Source: Sphingobacteriales bacterium
Lineage (GTDB): Bacteria > Bacteroidota > Bacteroidia > Sphingobacteriales > Sphingobacteriaceae
Direction of reading: 5' to 3'
Assembly: GCA_020058405.1 (NCBI GenBank)
Contig: JAGVEE010000177.1
Coordinates: 1 to 8,331 of the forward strand
Length of the DNA stretch: 8,331 nucleotides
Shown piece after piece: positions 1 to 7,100 of the stretch. Each line of letters starts with the position of its first letter. The stretch's first letter is position 1. Below the pieces are notes generated by a model. It was not told where the DNA came from, did not search any database, and worked only from the letters and a program-made list of their open reading frames with translations. A program made the position numbers and the translations under genes.

Positions 1-28
1 TAATTCATAATTTATAATTCATAATTAT
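1..28. repeat. AT-rich 14-bp tandem repeat at window edge
   Basis: The 12-mer TAATTCATAATT occurs at 1-12 and again at 15-26, giving two copies of a 14-bp unit. The array may continue to the left of the window. It lies just beyond the 3' end of the minus-strand DUF2147 gene. The 16 bases at 4-19 recur in inverted orientation at 580-595, over the purT start codon. The sequence is pure A/T apart from two C residues, so chance similarity is possible. I see no GC-stem terminator here. Confidence 0.5.
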
Positions 29-475
29 TTATTTAACTTTCTTCCAAGTATCTGTTCTGCCTATCATCGAAATGCCAACATAACCTCTAACTTCCAAGGT
101 GTTTTCATCCAGCATTTTCACATTACAGCTGTATGTTTTACCGCTTTCAGAATCGTAGATTGTTCCGTCTTTCCAACTTTTACTACCTGCATATTTAAAG
201 CCAAGCATATTTACCATGCCTAATATTTGAGTATTTTTTTTGCTGGCATCTGGATTGTTTTTATCTACTTTAGGTTTACCTTGTTCGTTTAGTGGTTCTT
301 TTAGCCAGATAATTTTGCCTGCATATTTATCAGCATATTTATAAATTTGAATATGAGCCTTGCCACTTCCAACTAACCAAGTGCCTAAAATTTTATCGGC
401 TTCGTTACTTTGTGAAATACTTAAAAACGGACTGATAATGAATGCTAATACTGCGATAATGATTCCTTTTTTCAT
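29..475 (-). CDS. Exported DUF2147 domain protein
   Basis: This 148-residue protein has a signal peptide at residues 1 to about 21 (MKK, then a hydrophobic run, then SISQS), so it should reach the periplasm or outer surface. The rest is one DUF2147 domain. It shows GTW (31-33), GKIIWLKEP (53-61), DKNNPD (71-76), IYDSESGKTYSC (106-117) and the C-terminal VRGYVGISMIGRTDTW (129-144), which are the family's hallmark segments. Length is normal for the family, which is a small beta-rich fold of unknown biochemical role, common in Bacteroidota and Proteobacteria. The ATG at 473-475 gives a complete signal peptide, so it is the favoured start. The gene stands alone on the minus strand, divergent from purT. 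There is no Shine-Dalgarno, as is usual for the phylum. Family assignment is firm; function is unknown. Confidence 0.9.
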   Translation of the reverse strand: MKKGIIIAVLAFIISPFLSISQSNEADKILGTWLVGSGKAHIQIYKYADKYAGKIIWLKEPLNEQGKPKVDKNNPDASKKNTQILGMVNMLGFKYAGSKSWKDGTIYDSESGKTYSCNVKMLDENTLEVRGYVGISMIGRTDTWKKVK

Positions 476-590
476 GTGTTTTTACTTTTTTTGGTTTATA
501 CTAAAATAGCATAAATTCTTTAAAAATCAATTAATAGCTTTTATATCTACATATTACATCATTTCTTATATTTAGGCCAAATTATAAATT

Positions 591-1778
591 ATGAACGTTT
601 CAATTGGTACTCCCTATACAAAATCAGCCAAAAAAGTAATGATGTTGGGTTCTGGGGAGTTAGGTAAAGAAGTGGTAATTGAGTTTCAGCGTTACGGTGT
701 TGAAGTAATTGCGGTAGATAAATATGAGCATGCGCCTGCTATGCAAGTGGCTCATCGTTCGTATGTAGTTTCTATGTTAGATGGAGAAGCTTTATCAGAA
801 ATTATAAAAAAAGAAAAACCGGATTTTATAGTGCCAGAGGTGGAAGCAATAGCCACACAAACATTGGTAGAATTAGAGAAAGAAGGATTTAATATTATAC
901 CTACAGCAAATGCAACGCTCTTAACCATGAACCGTGAAGGCATTAGAACCTTAGCTGCGCAAACCTTAAATTTAAAAACATCAGCATACAAATTTGCAGG
1001 TACGAAAGAAGAGTTTGAAAATGCGGTAATAGAAATAGGCTTTCCATGTGTAGTAAAACCTATTATGAGTTCATCGGGTAAAGGGCAAAGCGTAGTAAAA
1101 TCTGCTGATGATATTACTCATGCTTGGCAATATGCACAAGAGGGTGGAAGAAGTGGTGGTGGCCGTGTGATTATTGAAGGTTTTGTAGATTTTGATTTTG
1201 AAATTACTTTATTAACCATTTCGCATATAAACGGAATAAGTTTTTGCGAACCTATAGGCCACAGGCAAGAGCACGGCGATTACCAAGAATCATGGCAACC
1301 ACAAACCATGGAAACGCAAGCTTTATTAAAAGCACAAGAAATGGCCAAACAAGTTGTAAGTGCTTTGGGTGGCAGAGGATTATTTGGAGTAGAATTTTTT
1401 GTGAAAAATACAGAGGTTTACTTTTCAGAATTATCTCCTCGTCCGCACGACACTGGCATGGTAACCATGATTTCACAAGACCTTTCTGAGTTTGCTTTAC
1501 ACGTACGTGCTATACTTGGCTTACCTATTCCGAACATTCAATTTAACGGACCTTCTGCAAGTAAAGTTATTTTAGTAAAGGGGAATTCTACAGAAATAGT
1601 TTTTAATAATTTAGAACAAGCATTAGAAATGCCAAATACACAATTAAGATTATTTGGCAAGCCCGAAGTGCAAGGAGAACGTAGGATGGGCGTATGTTTG
1701 GCCCGTGCTGAGTCGGTTGAAAAAGCGAGAGAAATTGCAAATGCAATGAGAGAAAAAATTACAATTGAAATATTGTAA
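591..1778 (+). CDS. purT: Formate-dependent phosphoribosylglycinamide formyltransferase (GAR transformylase 2)
   Basis: PurT is a cytoplasmic ATP-grasp enzyme that makes formyl-GAR from GAR, formate and ATP in the third step of purine synthesis, bypassing folate-dependent PurN. The 395 residues match the family's usual length (E. coli about 392) and align end to end from memory. The GAR-site GSGELGKE is at 20-27 (E23, L24), with E83 in VPEVEA. ATP-site residues are R115 (MNREGIR), K156, SSGKGQ (161-166) and EGFV (196-199). Metal ligands are E268 and E280, followed by SPRPHDTGM with D287. K357 and R364/R365 near the C terminus complete the GAR phosphate site. All catalytic positions are intact. 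The ATG at 591 starts about 15 residues before the nucleotide-binding fold, like E. coli. It is first in a three-gene unit, 14 bp ahead of the SDR gene. Identification is secure. Confidence 0.98.
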   Translation: MNVSIGTPYTKSAKKVMMLGSGELGKEVVIEFQRYGVEVIAVDKYEHAPAMQVAHRSYVVSMLDGEALSEIIKKEKPDFIVPEVEAIATQTLVELEKEGFNIIPTANATLLTMNREGIRTLAAQTLNLKTSAYKFAGTKEEFENAVIEIGFPCVVKPIMSSSGKGQSVVKSADDITHAWQYAQEGGRSGGGRVIIEGFVDFDFEITLLTISHINGISFCEPIGHRQEHGDYQESWQPQTMETQALLKAQEMAKQVVSALGGRGLFGVEFFVKNTEVYFSELSPRPHDTGMVTMISQDLSEFALHVRAILGLPIPNIQFNGPSASKVILVKGNSTEIVFNNLEQALEMPNTQLRLFGKPEVQGERRMGVCLARAESVEKAREIANAMREKITIEIL

Positions 1779-1792
1779 CATAAATTTTTATA

Positions 1793-2590
1793 ATGGAAGA
1801 ATTTAAAAATAAAGTTGCGTGGATTACAGGAGCCTCTTCAGGAATTGGAGAAGCACTGGCTTATTCTTATGCAAAAAAAGGAGCGTATTTAATTTTATCT
1901 GGTAGAAACAAGGAAGCCTTAGAAGCTGTACAAAAAAACTGTTTGCTCTTTACAGATAAATGTGAAATATTAAGTTTTGATATGCTCGATATACAATCCT
2001 TTAAAAACATTGTAGCGCAAGCAAATTCTTATTTTGGAAAAATAGATTTTTTATGCAACAATGCAGGAATCAGTCAGCGTTCCTTAATTGTAGATACTCC
2101 CATAGAAATTGATAGAAAAGTAATGGAGTTAGATTATTTTTCGCAAGTAGGGTTAACAAAAGAAGTGTTGCCTTATTTTCAGAAACAACAATCGGGGCAT
2201 ATTATTGTAATTAGCAGTGTGGCCGGAAAGTATGGATTTCATTACCGTTCGGCGTACAGTGCAGCAAAACATGCATTGGTTGGTTTTTTCGAAACACTCC
2301 GATTAGAATTAAAAGATATTCCGATTTATGTTACTTTGGTTTACCCAGGCAGGATACATACCAACATTTCTATTAATGCCATAAAAGCAGATGGTACCCA
2401 ACACGGGATAATGGATGAAGCACAAGAAAAAGGTATTGCCGCAGATTTATGTGCAGAGAAAATTTTGAAAGGAGTGCGTAAAAAGAAAGTAGAATTATTA
2501 ATTGGAAGAGAGGAATTAATTTTAGTGTATATGAAGAGATGGTTCCCTGCATTGTATTATAAATTTGTATTAAAAGTAAAACCTAACTAA
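1793..2590 (+). CDS. DHRS7B-like short-chain dehydrogenase/reductase
   Basis: This is a classical SDR of 265 residues with a Rossmann fold for NAD(P)H. The cofactor motif TGASSGIG is at 12-19, NNAG at 89-92, the catalytic Ser at S142, and YSAAK at 155-159 (Y155, K159), with PG at 185-186. The arginine in SGRN (36-39) suggests NADPH preference. The C-terminal half (PGRIHTNISINAI, then ADGTQHGIMD) closely resembles the animal DHRS7B/PexRAP group as I remember it, and the protein ends in a hydrophobic basic stretch (VYMKRWFPALYYKFVLKVK) that could touch the membrane. The fourth SDR tetrad residue, normally Asn, appears to be D114 (MELDYF). The substrate is unknown; acyl- or alkyl-DHAP reduction is known for the animal relative but is only a guess here. 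The gene lies between purT and the VOC gene with 14- and 12-bp gaps, so it is likely cotranscribed. Confidence 0.9.
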   Translation: MEEFKNKVAWITGASSGIGEALAYSYAKKGAYLILSGRNKEALEAVQKNCLLFTDKCEILSFDMLDIQSFKNIVAQANSYFGKIDFLCNNAGISQRSLIVDTPIEIDRKVMELDYFSQVGLTKEVLPYFQKQQSGHIIVISSVAGKYGFHYRSAYSAAKHALVGFFETLRLELKDIPIYVTLVYPGRIHTNISINAIKADGTQHGIMDEAQEKGIAADLCAEKILKGVRKKKVELLIGREELILVYMKRWFPALYYKFVLKVKPN

Positions 2591-2602
2591 AACAACATAA
2601 AT

Positions 2603-3670
2603 ATGTCGAGTAAATCAGTAATTATAAGTGGTATTCAACAAATTGGTATTGGAGTAAAAGATGCAGAGCAAGCATGGGCATGGTATCGTAAAAATTTCAG
2701 CATGGACATTCCTGTTTTTAAAAGTGCAGATGTTGCCGATTTAATGCTGCCTTACACTGGAGGGAAACCACAAGAGCGATATGCAATTTTAGCCTTAAAC
2801 ATTGCTGGTGGTGGGGGATTTGAAATTTGGCAATACACGCAACGTACACCTGTGGCTCCCGATTTTAAAATTTTACTAGGTGATTTAGGAATTTATGCTG
2901 CAAAAATAAAATGCAGAAATGTGCCTGAAATGTATGCCTACGCTAAAGAAAATAAATTAGATATTGTTACTGAATTAGCAAATGACCCAGCAGGTAAGCC
3001 ACATTTCTTTTTAAAAGATCCATATGGAAATTTGTTTGAAATTGTACATGATGAAGTTTGGTTTAAAAATAGAAAAGATTTAACAGGAGGAATTGCAGGA
3101 TGCACAATTGGTGTATCTGATATGAAAAAATCGATGGATTTTTACAGAGATGTTTTAGGCTATGATGTGGTAGTATATGATAAAAAAGATACGTTCAAAG
3201 ATTTCAATGGAATTGATGGTGGTAATGGATTATTCCACAGAGTTTTGTTAACACATTCTAAAGAAAGAATTGGTGGGTTTAGTAAATTATTAGGACCATC
3301 GCAATTGGAATTGGTTCAAGTAGAAGGCAGAGCGGTAAACAAAATATATAAAAATAGATTTTGGGGCGATTTAGGTTTTATTCATTTATGTTTTGATATA
3401 AATGGAATGAAAAGTTTAGAAGAGAAATGCGCAAAATTAAATTATCCATTTACGGTAAACAGTGCAGAGAGTTTTGATATGGGGGAAGCAGCTGGGCATT
3501 TTGCATATATTGAAGACCCAGATGGCACACTAATTGAATTTGTGGAAACACATAGGGTGCCTATTATGAAAAAAATTGGCTTTTATTTAGATTTAAGGAA
3601 ACGTTCGCCCGAGAAATCATTACCTAATTGGATGATAACGGCACTTTCTTTGGCTAGAGTGAGAGATTAA
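2603..3670 (+). CDS. Two-domain VOC (glyoxalase/dioxygenase superfamily) protein
   Basis: This is a 355-residue cytoplasmic protein with tandem vicinal-oxygen-chelate domains. Domain 1 (about 10-152) opens with IGIGVKDAEQAWAWYRKNF and ends KPHFFLKDPYGNLFEIVHD. Domain 2 (about 163-318) opens with CTIGVSDMKKSMDFYRDVLGY and ends AYIEDPDGTLIEFVE. The paired 'DPxGxLxE' endings are diagnostic of the superfamily. Domain 2 keeps plausible metal ligands E236, H261 and E312, while its first-strand position is C167 rather than His. Domain 1 has Q13, E74 and E146, with no obvious His, and is probably non-metal-binding or divergent. A tail of about 37 residues follows domain 2. The architecture recalls extradiol dioxygenases and 4-hydroxyphenylpyruvate dioxygenase, but I recognise no specific member and assign no reaction. 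It is last in the purT-SDR-VOC unit and is followed by an intrinsic terminator after 56 bp. Confidence 0.87.
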   Translation: MSSKSVIISGIQQIGIGVKDAEQAWAWYRKNFSMDIPVFKSADVADLMLPYTGGKPQERYAILALNIAGGGGFEIWQYTQRTPVAPDFKILLGDLGIYAAKIKCRNVPEMYAYAKENKLDIVTELANDPAGKPHFFLKDPYGNLFEIVHDEVWFKNRKDLTGGIAGCTIGVSDMKKSMDFYRDVLGYDVVVYDKKDTFKDFNGIDGGNGLFHRVLLTHSKERIGGFSKLLGPSQLELVQVEGRAVNKIYKNRFWGDLGFIHLCFDINGMKSLEEKCAKLNYPFTVNSAESFDMGEAAGHFAYIEDPDGTLIEFVETHRVPIMKKIGFYLDLRKRSPEKSLPNWMITALSLARVRD

Positions 3671-3726
3671 TTATTTTTAAAATACTAATATATAGGTATA
3701 TAGTTTTACGTTTTTTTATCGATATT

Positions 3727-3763
3727 AGGGTATGTTTAAAATTCAACATACCCTTTTCTTTTT
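3727..3763 (+). terminator. Intrinsic terminator of the purT-SDR-VOC unit
   Basis: AGGGTATGTT (3727-3736) pairs perfectly with AACATACCCT (3745-3754), giving a 10-bp stem around the 8-nt loop TAAAATTC. The T-rich tail TTTTCTTTTT follows at 3754-3763. On the opposite strand the sequence past the stem is not a clean T run, so the signal points along the plus strand. It lies 56 bp after the VOC stop codon. The ATG of the next gene (3732-3734) is inside the left arm of the stem. Confidence 0.8.
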
Positions 3764-4163
3764 AGTCGTTATCAGTAGTTTTTTATGTTCTTGTAAAAAC
3801 AGCTCTATATTAATTATAAAAAAAGAAGTAAAAATGCAGATGCCCGGGAGGCAAGGAACTGCAAAATCTGCACACTATAAAGTTGTATTTATTCCGTATT
3901 TGGGTTCCGACCAACTAACTTTTCAGAAAGTAATGTTAAACGAAAAAGAATTATCATTATTAATGTATGATAACAGTGGGCAACGTTTAACGGCTTTTAA
4001 TCCATCGGATACTGTTAATTTATTATTTAGCAATATTGGAAACGAAATACAATCTTCGAGTATTGCGGATGCAAAATTTGTGTTGCATTATTTTGAAAAA
4101 AATAAGTTAAAGAAAACTATCATCGAAAATTTTGAAATTATTAATTCACCAATAAATCAATAA
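3732..4163 (+). CDS. Small predicted lipoprotein, family not recognised
   Basis: The 143-residue product has a lipoprotein signal peptide: a short basic N-region (MFKIQH), a hydrophobic core, and the lipobox LCSC with lipidation expected at C21. The residues after Cys (KNSS) lack the acidic cluster that marks surface export in many Bacteroidota, so a periplasm-facing anchor is more likely, though this is inference. The mature part has alternating hydrophobic strands (KVVFIPYLG, KFVLHYF) and looks beta-rich; no family is recognised. The ATG at 3732 is the only usual start that keeps the signal peptide, since the next in-frame Met is at about residue 35, past the lipobox. That start lies inside the terminator hairpin stem, which is odd. 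The stop is 1 base before the start of the giant surface-protein gene, so the two are probably cotranscribed and may work together. Confidence 0.8.
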   Translation: MFKIQHTLFFLVVISSFLCSCKNSSILIIKKEVKMQMPGRQGTAKSAHYKVVFIPYLGSDQLTFQKVMLNEKELSLLMYDNSGQRLTAFNPSDTVNLLFSNIGNEIQSSSIADAKFVLHYFEKNKLKKTIIENFEIINSPINQ

Positions 4164-4164
4164 T

Positions 4165-7100
4165 ATGAAAAAGGCACTAATTCTACTCATTGTAATTCTA
4201 TTTGGTTTTCAATTATCCTGGTCGCAAGAATCGGCTACTCGCAATTGGCGAGAAATGATGAAAGATCCGAATGTAAATTTCTATGAATTACAAAGAGCGT
4301 TTTACAAAGATTGGGAAGGAAAAGAAATTGAAAAGGGTAAAGGGTATAAACAATTTAAAAGGTACGAAGCCTTTATGTTGCCTAGGATTTACCCAACGGG
4401 TAACTTGCCTGCAGAAGCTATTACATCAGAAATGATGAACTTATTTTCGCAGTCGCGATCTTCATCAGCTGGAAACTGGACAGCCATGGGACCTACAACG
4501 GTACCAACAAACGGATTATCATATCCATCGGCAGGTATTGGGAGAATTAATTGCATTCGATTTGATCCGCAAAATAACAATAATATTTGGGTAGGTACAC
4601 CAGGTGGAGGTTTATGGAAAACCACGAATGGCGGGACTAGTTGGACAAGCAATACTGATAATTTTGCGACCTTGGGTGTTTCAGACATCGCCATACATCC
4701 AACAAATTCAAGCATTATGTATTTGGCAACAGGAGATTATGATGCATCAGATACGTATAGCATTGGAGTACTGAAAAGTATAGACGGAGGTGTAACTTGG
4801 AATACTACTGGTTTTACACAAGCAACATCAAGTAGATATAGAATTGGAAGATTAATTATTAATCCAACAAATCCAGATATTTTAATTGCAGCTACTAATT
4901 CAGGTATTATGCGCAGTACCAATGCAGGTGTATCGTGGACAACTGTTGTTACAGGAATTTTTTCAGACATGGAATTTAAACCAGGAGATCCTAACACAGT
5001 GTATGCGGCATCGTATGCGAATGGAGGAGCTGCCCGCATGTATGTTTCTACAAATGGAGGAGCAAGTTTTACTTTAGCTACAGGAACACCAACCAGTGAT
5101 GCTTTACGAATCTCGGTTGCAGTTACAGCAGCTAATCCTGCAGTAGTTTATGCATTAATTTGTAACAATGCAGCCGGCTATAAAGGCTTGTATAAATCTA
5201 CCAATAGTGGTGTTAGTTATACATTGGTAAATAGCACACCAAATCTATTATCGGGTGATGAATTAGGAGCTGATGCGGGAGGGCAAGGTTGGTACGATTT
5301 GAGTTTAGCAGTATCGCCTTTAGATGCAAATTTAATTTATGTGGGTGGTGTGAATACTTGGAAATCTACAAATGGAGGAACAAGTTTTACGATTACAGGA
5401 CATTGGTACGGAGGCAACTCAGGGAATATTGCATTTGTACATGCCGATCATCATAACTTCGAATTTCAACCAGCTTCTTCTGTAATTTTTACAGGTAATG
5501 ATGGAGGTATTCGTAAATCTACAAATGCTGGAAGTTCTTGGACCGATTTAAGTAATGGATTACAAATTTCACAGTTTTATAGAATTAGTATAGCGAAATC
5601 AAATGCTGAAATAGTTTATGCAGGAGCGCAAGATAATGGTACGAATAAATATAATGCAACTGCTTGGCAATCTGTTTTAGGAGGAGATGGTATGCAACCT
5701 TTAGTAGATTATAACAATGCAAACATTGTATACTCAGCTATTCAATATGGTGATATTAGAAAATCTACAAACGGGGGCGCTTCTTATGCATCTATTAAGC
5801 CTGCTGGTTCGCCTGATGGAGCATGGATTACACCTTATGTATTACATCCAACTACTTCTTCAACTATATTTGCGGGTTATAATGAAATTTACAAATCAAC
5901 CAATAGTGGTAGTTCATGGACTACCATCACTAGTAATTTGAGTAATGGAGATTTGTATGAAGTAATGGCAATTGCGCCAAGTAATGCAAACGTGTTATAT
6001 GCTGGTACACCAAATAAATTATTTAAAACTACTAATGGTGGTACTAGTTGGACAAGTATTGTTACAGGTTTACCGGTATCGCAAGCTGCTATTACAAGCA
6101 TTGCAGTTTCTAATACCGATGCAAATAAAATTTGGGTAAGTTTTTCGGGATATGTAGCAAGTGCAAAAGTTTATTTTAGTTCTAATGGAGGTACGAGTTG
6201 GACTAATGTTTCTACTGGCTTGCCAAATATTCCGGCAAATACAGTGGAGTTTCAGAACGGTACAGATGATGCAATTTATGTAGGTACAGATGTTGGAATT
6301 TATTACAAAAGCAATACCGTAGCATGGACATCGTTTATGACTGGTTTGCCAAATGTAAAAGTGCTGGATTTAGACATCCATTATGCAACAGGAAAAATTA
6401 GAGCTGCAACCTTTGGTAGAGGCTTATGGCAATCTGATTTATACAGCTCGGTTGTAGCAGCACCGGTTGCAAACTTCTCTGCAAATAATACAACTATTAC
6501 AGAAGGGCAAACGGTTAGTTTTGCAGATTTATCTACCAACACACCTAGTACTTGGGCATGGACCTTTACAGGAGGAACGCCATCAAGTTCAACTTCACAA
6601 AATCCTACAATTACTTATAATACGGCAGGAACCTATGCAGTAAGTTTAACAGCTAGTAATGGCACAGGTTCGGATACACATACAAAAACCAGCTTTATTA
6701 CGGTTAATAGTGCAGGCGGTGGTGGTGGTTCTGGTTGTAAATCGTGGGCAGAGCAAGCCACTGGTTTTACTACTGCAAATAGAGGCATAGAAAGTATAGA
6801 AGTATTGAATGCAAATGTGGCATGGGCAGTAGCGTACGATGGAAGTGGAGGCGGTGCAACCATTAGAGATTATACCAAAACAATTAATGGAGGTACTACT
6901 TGGACTCCAAGCAGTATTAATGTTGGTTCAACGAATTATGGTTTAGCAAATATTACCAGTACACATTCAGATACAGCATGGGCTTCTATATACCCAACCA
7001 CTGCAACGGTTACCGCACAAGGTGTTTACAAAACAGTAAATGGTGGCACAACTTGGACTAAGCAAACAACTGCAAGTTATAATACTGCTACCTCATTTAT

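Noticed and set aside
476..590. Possible Bacteroidota promoter (TATATTTA at 567-574, near TAnnTTTG) before purT
   Set aside because: It is a 7 of 8 match with no matching upstream -33 TTG at proper spacing, in DNA so AT-rich that such matches are common.
752..1489. Short antisense and alternate-frame open frames within purT
   Set aside because: They overlap a fully conserved purT and show no family features.
3681..3710. Possible promoter or operator before the lipoprotein gene (direct repeat TATATAG at 3689-3695 and 3697-3703; TAGTTTTA at 3701-3708)
   Set aside because: The matches are short and A/T only, with no convincing -33 element. A separate promoter here would make sense given the terminator, but the sequence does not prove it.
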